From contig DXLU01000007.1 in assembly GCA_019414565.1 (NCBI GenBank), forward strand, positions 128,552-192,551: DNA of 64,000 nucleotides, given 5' to 3'. This DNA is from Collinsella sp. GTDB lineage: Bacteria > Actinomycetota > Coriobacteriia > Coriobacteriales > Coriobacteriaceae. Numbering within the stretch: the first letter of the stretch is position 1; every line of letters starts with the position of its first letter. The position numbers were made by a program, and so were the translations under genes. Below the pieces are notes generated by a model that ran no database searches, had not been told where the DNA came from, and saw only the letters and a list, made by a program, of their open reading frames with translations. Shown here piece by piece: positions 44,919-52,517 of the stretch.

Positions 44919-45213
44919 CGTCGTAATCCTCAGAAGCGCGCGATATGAGTACGAGAGTATTGTCGGATACCTTGCTCAAATCCTCAAGAATCCGCGTGCA
45001 GCAGGCAACTTTGTCGCTGAGTTTGAATATCAGCTTGACCTGCTTCGCGAGCAGCCGCTTTTACGTCCCCTCTCGCACATGCAAGAGCTGGCGGCACGTA
45101 ATTACCGATCGTTTCCCGTCAACAACTACGTGTGTCTATACAAGTTTGAGCACGAAACAATCTATATCGCCCACATCTTTCATCAGTCACAAGACTACGC
45201 CCGCCTGGTCTAG
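44908..45213 (+). CDS. Type II toxin, RelE/ParE family
   Basis: This 101-residue basic protein has the RelE/ParE fold pattern: YNVVILRSARYEYESIVGYLAQ at the N-terminus, then ARNYRSFPVNNYVCLYKFEHETIYIAHIFHQSQDYARLV. Whether it cleaves ribosome-bound mRNA or poisons gyrase cannot be read directly. It is encoded in an overlapping pair with the antitoxin, between a repeat array and a decayed DeoR gene, a typical setting for an addiction module. Confidence 0.87.
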   Translation: MTYNVVILRSARYEYESIVGYLAQILKNPRAAGNFVAEFEYQLDLLREQPLLRPLSHMQELAARNYRSFPVNNYVCLYKFEHETIYIAHIFHQSQDYARLV

Positions 45214-45257
45214 CCCACAAGCTGAATACTTGGCCCGAGCGCATTTGCGTGTCATAT

Positions 45258-45274
45258 CGCGTCACGTTGACGCG
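45258..45274. terminator. Palindrome after the toxin gene
   Basis: CGCGTCACGTTGACGCG has perfect 7-bp arms and a T tract about 16 bases on. A related palindrome CGCGTAGCGCTAACGCG occurs at the matching place at about 50082. Confidence 0.5.
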
Positions 45275-45414
45275 TAGAATAACGCGCATTTTTTTACGCG
45301 CCATCAAATTTGACGCACAAATGGTGTTTTTACTTATACGTGTCATTCTGCACGTCATATTGAAGCGATAATCCCCGCGCCGGTAGAGGGCAGACGTATC
45401 GCCTGCAGCGTTAG

Positions 45415-45858
45415 CTAGCAGATGACCTGCGTGTGTTCCTCGATGGCGGCGCGATCCTCGGCGGTAATACCCGGCTCGCACACCACGGCGTCCAAATTGT
45501 CCAGGCGGCAGAAGGTGTAGAAATCACGCTTGCCGATCTTGCTGGAGTCGGCGATCAGATAGCGCGAGTCGGCCTTGCTAAAGGCGAGCTGCTGGATACG
45601 GCCCTCGTCCATGTTGGACGTAGACACGTCGCCATCCAGAATGCCGTTGGCACCGATAAACGCCGTGTCAATCCCTAGTGCGCGCAGGGTATCCTCGGCC
45701 ATGGGCCCACAAAGGCGGCGGTGCGGCGACGGTACATGCCGCCCACCAGGCACAGCTCGCAATCCTCGCGCGCCTCGAGCAGGCTAAAGGCCGAAAGCGA
45801 ATTGGTCACATAGATAGAAGGCAGTTTGTCGGTGACTCGGAGAGCGCCAATGCGATCT
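45415..45858 (-). pseudogene. Decayed DeoR-family regulator (LacR paralogue)
   Basis: The C-terminal part (TAFIGANGILDGDVSTSN to IEEHTQVIC) is almost identical to the intact regulator at 50168-50932. A one-base deletion at about 45703-45710 (ATGGGCCC against GTTGGTCCC) breaks the frame. Upstream of the break the similarity continues in another frame through GGMYRRRTAAF and VTNSLSAF to about 45858, then stops. The DNA-binding half is missing. The 3' flank is also duplicated, so this is one end of a segmental duplication. Confidence 0.85.
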
Positions 45859-45902
45859 CACGACGGTTGCGCTCATTGTCTCAATTAGATACTCAACAAA
45901 AT

Positions 45903-45935
45903 ACGGCCCCGCAGCTCAATAAGCTGCGGGGCCGT
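45903..45935 (-). terminator. Terminator of the third EIICB gene
   Basis: Perfect arms acggccccgcagct/agctgcggggccgt. On the minus strand it leads into ATTTTGTT. Confidence 0.8.
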
Positions 45936-45971
45936 ACCATACACCGACGAATCAACGACGAAGTGCATCCA

Positions 45972-47666
45972 CTATTTGGCCAGCTCCTGAACGATCCAGT
46001 CAATTGCACCTTCGGGATCGTTGGTAAGGTCGATATACTCCTTGCCCCTTGTGGTGAGCAGTTTAATTCCAAGGCGATCAGTATCGGCCTTCATAGCGTC
46101 ATAGTACATGCGCGCCTGGGGCGCCAGAACAATCACGTTGTACTGATCCATCGTCTCATAGTGGCTTCCGTACGCACCGGACTGAGAAACCAAATCGATA
46201 CCCTTAGCAGCGGCACCTTCGCGAAGAGCATTTGCCAAGAGAGTCGAAGTGCCGGCACCCTGGCAAAGCACAAGCACGCGGATCTGCTCCGCCTTGTCCT
46301 TTACCGCCTCGAGAGCTTTTGCGACATTTTCTTGTTCGGCAATAGCATCTGCATCCGAGTTTCCTGCAGTCTCCTTTGCAGACTCTTCCAAACAAAGCTG
46401 ATGGTCATACGCCTTGCAGAACGGATAGTAAATCACAAAGTCAACGACCAACAGCACTGCCATCAATACGAGAGAACGCAGATCGAGACCCGTGGTGAGG
46501 AACGCACCAATTGGGCCGGGAAGCGCCCACGGCATGGTATACATGGGGGCGTTCATTCCAATGACGTCAATGAAAAATTTACCGATAATGGCGTTGACCA
46601 TAGGAGCCACTAGGAAGGGCACGAACATATAGGGATTGAGAACAATCGGCATACCGAAGATAACGGGCTCGTTAACTCCAAAAATCACCGGGATAATCGA
46701 TGCCTTGCCCATGGCTTTAAGCTGCTTGGAGCGCATAAACATGATTAGGATAATAGGAACGATGAACGTGCAGCCAGAACCGCCCAGACCGCCGATGAAG
46801 CTTGTAAAGTCCTGCGTGAGAGCAATTGACGGGTGTCCACCTGCTTGGAAAACCTCAAGATTGGTAACGGTATTGCCATAGAGCGCAGCATTGATCGGAC
46901 TCATGACAACCGAAGCACCGTGGATACCCATAAATTGGAAAAGCGCGACCGCGCCTTCGATAAGCGCCATGCCTGGATAGGTGTCGACCGCGGAGAACAG
47001 TGGCGAGATGAGAGCGGATACCAAATTGGCAAACGGCACAGCAAGCAGCTTGCGGCTCGCAAGATCGATAAAAGCGCACGCAAGGATCGAAAACCCAAAT
47101 GCAAAGATATCGCGAAAACTCTGCGCAATAGAGCCAGGGACCTCTTTGGGAAGCTTGATCGTCACATTATGGCTAATGCACACCTTATAGATATTAACGG
47201 TCAAGAATGCGGCTACGAACGCAGCGAGAAAACCCTTGGTTCCCATATAGCCGGTTTCAAAAACAGATGTATCTGCTCCGCCAATCGAGACAACATCGTT
47301 CGTCACCGATAGTAAGAGCATGCCGCACATGGCACAAACCATGCACGAGGTGGGGTTGAGAGATTTACCCGAAGGCATGCGACGGTTCATCGACATGGCA
47401 AGTGAGCTCGCCGTGGTGCCGGCCACCATAATGCCAAGAAGTCCCATGGTATATGCATAGATTTTATTGAAGAAATCCAGCACCTCAGACGGAAGCGTGA
47501 TGCCTACATAGGCAGGGAGCGTCGAAAGAAGAAGGAACAGGCTCGAGAACAGCACAATTGGCATATTCGAGAGAAAGCCATCCTTAATCGCCACCAGATA
47601 AATGTTCCTCGAGATTTTGTCGAAGAGGGGCTGGTGTTTTTCAAGGAATTTGACGATAGCGTCCAT
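45972..47666 (-). CDS. PTS lactose/cellobiose-family EIICB, copy 3
   Basis: This 564-residue EIICB has EIIC features FMGIHGASVVMSPI and VNEPVIFGMPIVLNP and an EIIB domain with phosphocysteine Cys468 in LVLCQGAGTSTLLAN. It is more divergent than the two LacE copies and has AT-richer codons. ATG at 47666 follows AAAGGATG; homology to LacE starts there. It is divergent from the gene at 48023 and has no glycosidase beside it. Substrate is probably another beta-galactoside or disaccharide. Confidence 0.9.
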   Translation of the reverse strand: MDAIVKFLEKHQPLFDKISRNIYLVAIKDGFLSNMPIVLFSSLFLLLSTLPAYVGITLPSEVLDFFNKIYAYTMGLLGIMVAGTTASSLAMSMNRRMPSGKSLNPTSCMVCAMCGMLLLSVTNDVVSIGGADTSVFETGYMGTKGFLAAFVAAFLTVNIYKVCISHNVTIKLPKEVPGSIAQSFRDIFAFGFSILACAFIDLASRKLLAVPFANLVSALISPLFSAVDTYPGMALIEGAVALFQFMGIHGASVVMSPINAALYGNTVTNLEVFQAGGHPSIALTQDFTSFIGGLGGSGCTFIVPIILIMFMRSKQLKAMGKASIIPVIFGVNEPVIFGMPIVLNPYMFVPFLVAPMVNAIIGKFFIDVIGMNAPMYTMPWALPGPIGAFLTTGLDLRSLVLMAVLLVVDFVIYYPFCKAYDHQLCLEESAKETAGNSDADAIAEQENVAKALEAVKDKAEQIRVLVLCQGAGTSTLLANALREGAAAKGIDLVSQSGAYGSHYETMDQYNVIVLAPQARMYYDAMKADTDRLGIKLLTTRGKEYIDLTNDPEGAIDWIVQELAK

Positions 47667-47739
47667 AACACATCCTTTCATGATTCCCGGGCACACAACG
47701 ATTTATCCGGACTCAACCATCGTCGTCCCCGTTTGTATC

Positions 47740-47753
47740 CACTTATGTAAGTG
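47740..47753. promoter_or_regulatory. Palindrome CACTTA-TG-TAAGTG
   Basis: Perfect 6-bp arms in the divergent control region; a candidate operator, perhaps for the GntR regulator at 48998. Confidence 0.45.
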
Positions 47754-47850
47754 AATACGTTCTTGTGCGAAATGTAATATCATTTGCGCGATTTGTCATA
47801 ACCAATTCTTTTTCCGCTTTGTCGATATGTCAAGAAATCAAATACTTATT

Positions 47851-47937
47851 CGGTGAACGGTAGTTGATTATTATAAGGTTTTCCCAGCTAACAGCTATTT
47901 TTTCGGAGCAGTACTATAAGTTTGCAACCGTTCACCG
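47851..47937. promoter_or_regulatory. Inverted pair of ACCGTTCACCG motifs
   Basis: CGGTGAACGGT at 47851-47861 and ACCGTTCACCG at 47927-47937 face each other between the divergent EIICB and 48023 genes, one for each promoter. Confidence 0.55.
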
Positions 47938-47958
47938 ATTGGATATAACATATTTAAT

Positions 47959-47976
47959 ATATTGTTGTAACAATAT
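47959..47976. promoter_or_regulatory. Perfect 18-bp palindrome ATATTGTTGTAACAATAT
   Basis: 8-bp arms around GT, 47 bases before the 48023 start, probably overlapping its promoter. The form suits a GntR/UTRA-family operator. Confidence 0.6.
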
Positions 47977-48022
47977 TAGAGACAATGTCACAAGCCTGTC
48001 GTTCTAGTCAAAGGAAGTAACA

Positions 48023-48943
48023 ATGCCCAAACGATTGCTGAACATGTCCGCATCAGATTTTGCCGCCACGTCACCCATGGATCTAAAGCAGGCAATTCTG
48101 GCTTCCGAGGGACGTACCATCATGGCGGAAAACGTACCCTCTTCCCAATTTCTCGGCGGCGTTACTAATGCCGAAATCGAACGTGCCGCAGGTGCCGACC
48201 TGCTTCTGTTTAACGCGCTCGATGTGTTCAATCCAGTTATTGCCGGTATTCCAGATGATCTCAATGAAAACCCGGTCACTTGGGTGAAGCGAGCATGCGG
48301 AAGGCCCATTGGCGTCAATCTGGAGCCAGTTGATAACGAGGCGGAGATGTCTGAATCCCGAACGGAAATCCCCATGGGTCGTCGCGTCTCTCCCAAGACC
48401 TTAGAAAAGGCTAACGAACTCGGATTTGATTTTATCTGCCTGACGGGCAACCCTGGAACCGGCGTCTCCAACGATGCAATCGCCCATTCGATTAAACTCT
48501 CCAAAGAGCATTTCAATGGCCTGGTCATAGCCGGAAAAATGCATGGAGCGGGCGTTGCAGAACCCGTCATGACGCTCGAAATTGCGCGCAAGTTTGTTGA
48601 CCTCGGCGTCGATATCCTTCTCGTGCCAGCCCCCTACACCGTCCCTTGCTTCCAAGAAGCAGACCTGCGCGCCATCGTAGACTTTGTACGATCCCACAAC
48701 GTAGGCAAGTCAATTGAAGAGAAGGTTCTCGTCATGGCGGCGAACGGGACGAGTCAAGACTCCTGCGACAGCGAGACCATTAAGAAAATAGGCCTTGCAG
48801 CAAAAGCAGCCGGCGCTGACCTCCAACATATCGGGGACTCCATGAACGGTATTTGCCTGCCCCAGAATATCTTCACGCTCGGACAAGCCCTTCGTGGATA
48901 CAGGCATCAGATCGTCATGCTGAGCCGCTCTGTGATACGTTAA
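48023..48943 (+). CDS. Conserved PTS-associated protein, barrel-like, function unknown
   Basis: This 306-residue cytosolic protein begins MPKRLLNMSASDFAATSP and contains EGRTIMAENV, GADLLLFNALDVFNPVI, VNLEPVDNEAEM, FICLTGNPGTGVSN and ANGTSQDSCDSETI. The alternation of strands ending in acidic or glycine-rich turns suggests a TIM-barrel-like fold. I recall similar proteins beside PTS operons, sometimes labelled haloacid dehalogenase-like, but the DxDxT motif of that family is absent, so that label looks wrong. AAAGGAAG precedes the ATG. It is followed by a GntR regulator and lies divergent from an EIICB, so a role in metabolising that sugar is likely. Confidence 0.75.
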   Translation: MPKRLLNMSASDFAATSPMDLKQAILASEGRTIMAENVPSSQFLGGVTNAEIERAAGADLLLFNALDVFNPVIAGIPDDLNENPVTWVKRACGRPIGVNLEPVDNEAEMSESRTEIPMGRRVSPKTLEKANELGFDFICLTGNPGTGVSNDAIAHSIKLSKEHFNGLVIAGKMHGAGVAEPVMTLEIARKFVDLGVDILLVPAPYTVPCFQEADLRAIVDFVRSHNVGKSIEEKVLVMAANGTSQDSCDSETIKKIGLAAKAAGADLQHIGDSMNGICLPQNIFTLGQALRGYRHQIVMLSRSVIR

Positions 48944-48997
48944 GGTTACCTTGCCCACGTTACATCCCGACTGAGGCAACCATCAGGTATAACCAAC

Positions 48998-49735
48998 ATG
49001 CAAACTGAGGCTCTAATGCTCGATACACACGAAAAACGGCCACTCTATTTACAGCTCACCGACGCGCTGCTCAAGCAGATCGTCGATGAATATCAAGCAG
49101 ACGATAAACTTCCAACAGAAATGGAACTCTGCGACGAATACGCCGTAAGCAGAACAACCGTCCGACTTGCCATGAGTGAGCTGGAGCGTCGTGGAAGTAT
49201 CTATCGAATCCAAGGTAAGGGATCGTTTGTTGCACCTAAACGCGTTAGCGAGCTCAATTCACTTTTAGACTTTGACTTTGCAAGCCATTGCGATGGCGTT
49301 GATCCGGATGCCATCACAAAACATTTCGGCGGCCTCACATCAGGTCGTCCAATTTCCGTAATGATGCTCCAACAATTTGGATGTCAAAGTCGCGATGAAA
49401 TTCAGCGTCTTGAATTGACCTACGAACTTGAAGGCAGCTTCATAGGCGCTGATACGTTCTTCATTTCAAAGTCGCGCGTTCCGAATAACCAGTTAGATTT
49501 TCAGGCATTTAGCAGAATCATGGACGACTTGTCCAAGTCTATCCAATCTGTTAGGGAAAGCTATAGAGCACGTCAGCTTAGCGATTCCGAAGCCAGTAAT
49601 TATGGTGTTGCAAAACTTCCGGTCATCGAACTGACTCATTATGCTTACGACTCCGGAGGCAAACTAATCTCAATTGTCTGCCGCACCGTCTTAACTGGGC
49701 GAATCCCTTATCAAAACTTTATTTTCAAGTCCTAA
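48998..49735 (+). CDS. GntR-family regulator with UTRA domain
   Basis: This 245-residue regulator has an N-terminal winged helix (PLYLQLTDALLKQIVDEY; ELCDEYAVSRTTVRLAMSEL; YRIQGKGSFVAPKR) and a C-terminal UTRA ligand domain. The start is uncertain between 48998 and 49016; the second has GAGG at better spacing. Codons are AT-richer than those of the lac genes, like its two neighbours. It probably controls the divergent pair at 47666 and 48023 through the palindromes in their shared gap. Confidence 0.87.
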   Translation: MQTEALMLDTHEKRPLYLQLTDALLKQIVDEYQADDKLPTEMELCDEYAVSRTTVRLAMSELERRGSIYRIQGKGSFVAPKRVSELNSLLDFDFASHCDGVDPDAITKHFGGLTSGRPISVMMLQQFGCQSRDEIQRLELTYELEGSFIGADTFFISKSRVPNNQLDFQAFSRIMDDLSKSIQSVRESYRARQLSDSEASNYGVAKLPVIELTHYAYDSGGKLISIVCRTVLTGRIPYQNFIFKS

Positions 49736-49748
49736 TGTTCTTTTTCTT

Positions 49749-50050
49749 TTGTCTCGATCTGTAACACGTAGCCGAGTTTTTAAGTCCTAACCGTTACAGA
49801 TCGAGACAAACAAGGTAGACCCCGCCGAATTGTCTCAATCTGTAACACTAAGACCGGTTTTGGACGTCTAGATGTTTCAGATTGAGATGAATGCACAGGC
49901 CAATGTCCCCAATCTAAATCTGTAACAACTAGCTGAATTATTCGGTCCTAGCTGTTACAGATCGAGACAAACGGAATAGGCCGAGCCAAAAATCTCGATC
50001 TGTAACATCTGACTCGCTTTTGGCCGCCTAGATATCACAGGTTGAGACAA
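49749..50050. repeat. Palindromic repeat array C (4 units, about 80-bp period)
   Basis: Units at 49749-49811, 49829-49891, 49910-49972 and 49990-50050. Unit starts are 81, 80 and 80 bases apart. C2 has CTCAATCTG on the left and CAGATTGAG on the right where most units have CTCGATCTG/CAGATCGAG, a compensated pair. C2-C4 align in order with array A. Confidence 0.85.
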
Positions 50051-50167
50051 TTTGATAGTGGAGTCCTCATTTGCGCGTCATATCGCGTAGCGCTAACGCG
50101 CTGGTTTCCACAATGACAGGAGGTAAAAGTCCCCCCGCATCGCCCGTTGGCAATCCCGTAGCGCTAG

Positions 50168-50932
50168 CTAGCAAATGACCTGCGTATGTTCCTCGATGGC
50201 GGCACGATCTTCGGCGGCGATGCCCGGCTCGCACACCACGGCATCCAGGCTGTCCAAGCGGCAGAAGGTGTAGAAGTCGCGCTTGCCGATCTTGCTGGAG
50301 TCGGCGATCAGATAGCGCGAGTCGGCCTTGCTAAAGGCGAGCTGCTGGATACGACCCTCATCCATATTGGACGTAGACACGTCGCCATCCAGAATGCCGT
50401 TGGCACCGATAAACGCCGCATCGATGCCCAGCGCACGCAGGGTATCCTCGGCCGTTGGTCCCACAAATGCGGCGGTGCGGCGACGGTACATACCGCCCAC
50501 GAGGCACAGGTCACAGTCTTCGCGCGCCTCGAGCAGGTTAAACACCGAAAGCGAATTGGTCACAATGCGCAGGCGAAACGCCGGCAGCATCGAGGCCATC
50601 TGCTCAACCGTGGTGCCCGTACCCAAAAAGATGGTCGAGCCTTCCTCGATAAGCTCCACAGCACGGCGCGCAATCTGCAGCTTTTCCTCGGCATGCTTAG
50701 TGCGCTTTTCGCTGTGCGAATACTCATGGCGCAACATAGCGTGTGGACGACCCTGCGCACTACGGGCGCCGCCGTGCACGCGCTCGATCTCGCCCAGGCT
50801 CGCAAGTTCTTCGAGGTCGCGGCGAATCGTCATGTCCGAAACGCCCAGTGCATCCGAAATCTCCTTGACCGAGACCGTGCCCAGCTCTTCGAGCAGCTGA
50901 CGAACCTTATCCTGTCGCTCTGCCTTAATCAC
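50168..50932 (-). CDS. lacR: DeoR-family repressor, LacR type
   Basis: This 254-residue regulator has helix-turn-helix VSVKEISDALGVSDMTIRRDL and IERVHGGARS. The sugar-phosphate sensor domain carries STIFLGTGTTVEQMASML, LVGGMYRRRTAAFVGP and YLIADSSKIGKRDFY. GTG at 50932 is chosen: GAGGAT lies before it and homology starts there. Boxes of form TTCAAACA-n5-GAACAA occur before this gene and before lacF, and related boxes occur before lacA. LacR in lactic acid bacteria responds to tagatose-6-phosphate. Divergent from galM. A broken copy is at 45415-45858. Confidence 0.88.
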   Translation of the reverse strand: MIKAERQDKVRQLLEELGTVSVKEISDALGVSDMTIRRDLEELASLGEIERVHGGARSAQGRPHAMLRHEYSHSEKRTKHAEEKLQIARRAVELIEEGSTIFLGTGTTVEQMASMLPAFRLRIVTNSLSVFNLLEAREDCDLCLVGGMYRRRTAAFVGPTAEDTLRALGIDAAFIGANGILDGDVSTSNMDEGRIQQLAFSKADSRYLIADSSKIGKRDFYTFCRLDSLDAVVCEPGIAAEDRAAIEEHTQVIC

Positions 50933-50965
50933 GATGAATCCTCGCCGTTCTATACGCGTATACCG

Positions 50966-50984
50966 TTCAAACAGTAACGAACAA
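50966..50984. promoter_or_regulatory. Candidate LacR box in the lacR-galM gap
   Basis: TTCAAACAGTAACGAACAA, the same layout as 34587-34605; suggests autoregulation and control of galM. Confidence 0.55.
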
Positions 50985-51138
50985 ATTGTATCAGACTCGT
51001 GCACACCTAAAATGAGCGCCCGTACAGCTCCAATCATCACTTTTTTGAGAAAAATACCCCCTGCTTTAGTGGGATGTAGTGATAATCTCGCCTGTTCGCG
51101 CTACAGTTTGTCGGAAATACCTCGATGTTAGGAACCAA

Positions 51139-52191
51139 ATGATCACTTCCGAGCTTTTCGGCACCGCGCCGTGCGGTACCCCCGTTCATCGTTACACCCT
51201 CAACGGGCCCGAGATCTGCGTTCGCATTATGGACTATGGCGCCACCGTGCTTGGTATCGATGTGCCCGACATTCCCGGCAACGTGCGCGATGTGGTGCTG
51301 GGCTTCGATAAGCTCGAGGATTACTTTGACAACCCCGCCTGCTTTGGCGCGACCATCGGCCCCGTGGCAAACCGCACCGCGGGCGCCACGATCACCATCG
51401 ACGGCACGGACTGGCATATGCCGGCCAACGAGGGCGTCAACAACCTGCACAGCGATCTTGAGCACGGCCTGCACAAGCGCGTATGGGATGTTGAGCTCGA
51501 CGAGGTCCACAATGCCGTGCGCATGACCACCTCGCTTGAGGATGGCGAGCTGGGCCTGCCCGGCAACCGCACCTTTACGGCCATGTTTACCGTTACACGC
51601 ACCGGCGTCTTTCGCATCGAGTATGACTGCGAGAGCGACCGCGCCACCTACGTGTCCATGACCAACCACACGTACTTTAACCTTGCCGGCCATAACGCCG
51701 GCATGGACTGTGAGCACTTCTTTGTTGCCAACGCCGCCCACTACCTGCCCATTAGCGAGCAGAATATCCCCACCGGCGAAATCGCTCCGGTCGAGGGCAC
51801 GCCGTTTGACTTTCGCGAGCTGCGCCCCGTCGCTCCTGGCATGGAAGCCGATGACCCGCAGATTAAGCAGGCCCGTGGCTACGATCACTGCCTGTGCATC
51901 GATGGCTATCAGTACGGCCGTAATCTGCGCCGCGCGATGCACGTCGAGGAGATGTGGACCGGCCGCGAGCTGGACTACTACACCACCGCGCCGGGCGTTC
52001 AGCTCTACACCGGCAACTGGCTGGGCGACGAGCACGCCAAGGACGATGCCAACTATGGCTGGGGCGCCGGCTTCGCCCTCGAGGCCGAGATGTACCCCGA
52101 CACGCCGCACCAGCCGCTGTTCCCGCAGGGCATTGTGGGCCCGGGCCATCCCTACAGCAATGTGATCGAATACCACTTTATGAGGCACTAA
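51139..52191 (+). CDS. galM: Galactose mutarotase (aldose 1-epimerase)
   Basis: This 350-residue enzyme interconverts alpha and beta anomers of galactose or glucose, supplying the alpha form to galactokinase. Motifs: GATVLGIDVPD, NNLHSDLEHGLHKRVWD, the catalytic His in SMTNHTYFNLAGH and catalytic Glu in FALEAEMYPDTPHQPLFP. ATG at 51139 follows TTAGGAAC. It lies alone, divergent from lacR, far from galKT. Confidence 0.92.
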   Translation: MITSELFGTAPCGTPVHRYTLNGPEICVRIMDYGATVLGIDVPDIPGNVRDVVLGFDKLEDYFDNPACFGATIGPVANRTAGATITIDGTDWHMPANEGVNNLHSDLEHGLHKRVWDVELDEVHNAVRMTTSLEDGELGLPGNRTFTAMFTVTRTGVFRIEYDCESDRATYVSMTNHTYFNLAGHNAGMDCEHFFVANAAHYLPISEQNIPTGEIAPVEGTPFDFRELRPVAPGMEADDPQIKQARGYDHCLCIDGYQYGRNLRRAMHVEEMWTGRELDYYTTAPGVQLYTGNWLGDEHAKDDANYGWGAGFALEAEMYPDTPHQPLFPQGIVGPGHPYSNVIEYHFMRH

Positions 52192-52217
52192 GCCCGCAAC
52201 GCGACATATCGCACAGC

Positions 52218-52256
52218 AGCGCCCGCCGGCACCACCGCCAGCGGGCGCTTTTTCAT
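52218..52256 (+). terminator. galM terminator
   Basis: agcgcccgc/gcgggcgct followed by TTTTT. Confidence 0.85.
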
Positions 52257-52296
52257 CTTTTAGGCTCGTTTTTTCTGTGACTGTATGAGTGACATA

Positions 52297-52453
52297 TCAA
52301 AACTATGCCCATTTACTACGTTTAGCCCGGGATGCTCGACCATGCACCGGTTTTTGTTACATTTGTGAGCAGTATACCTGCGGTTTTGTTTATCTCAAAT
52401 TCAACATGCTCGACGATAGCCAATCAAACGTAGTAAATGGGCATAGTTTTTGA
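52297..52453. repeat. 157-bp inverted-repeat element
   Basis: The arms 52297-52323 and 52426-52453 match over about 25 bases (AAACTATGCCCATTTACTACG and its complement). The centre contains ACCTGCGGTTTTG, the motif also central to the AAGTGAGTAG elements at 6513 and 14908. Confidence 0.8.
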
Positions 52454-52488
52454 CAGGCGGCATCGCGCGCATCCCTCGCAAGGGCAAA

Positions 52489-52517
52489 ATGATCCGTTTT
52501 CCTCCGTCCCCAAGGGA
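52489..52517. repeat. Dispersed repeat 'GATCCCTTGGGGACGGAGG', copy 2 (inverted)
   Basis: Matches 29220-29248 on the opposite strand and abuts the stop of the solo EIIB gene. Confidence 0.6.

Noticed and set aside
44652..45213. Prophage or plasmid addiction locus
   Set aside because: A toxin-antitoxin pair alone is not evidence of a phage or plasmid; no integrase, replication or structural gene is nearby.
39474..50050. CRISPR arrays
   Set aside because: The units are themselves palindromes of 60-65 bp with conserved linkers, not identical short repeats with unique spacers, and no cas gene is present.
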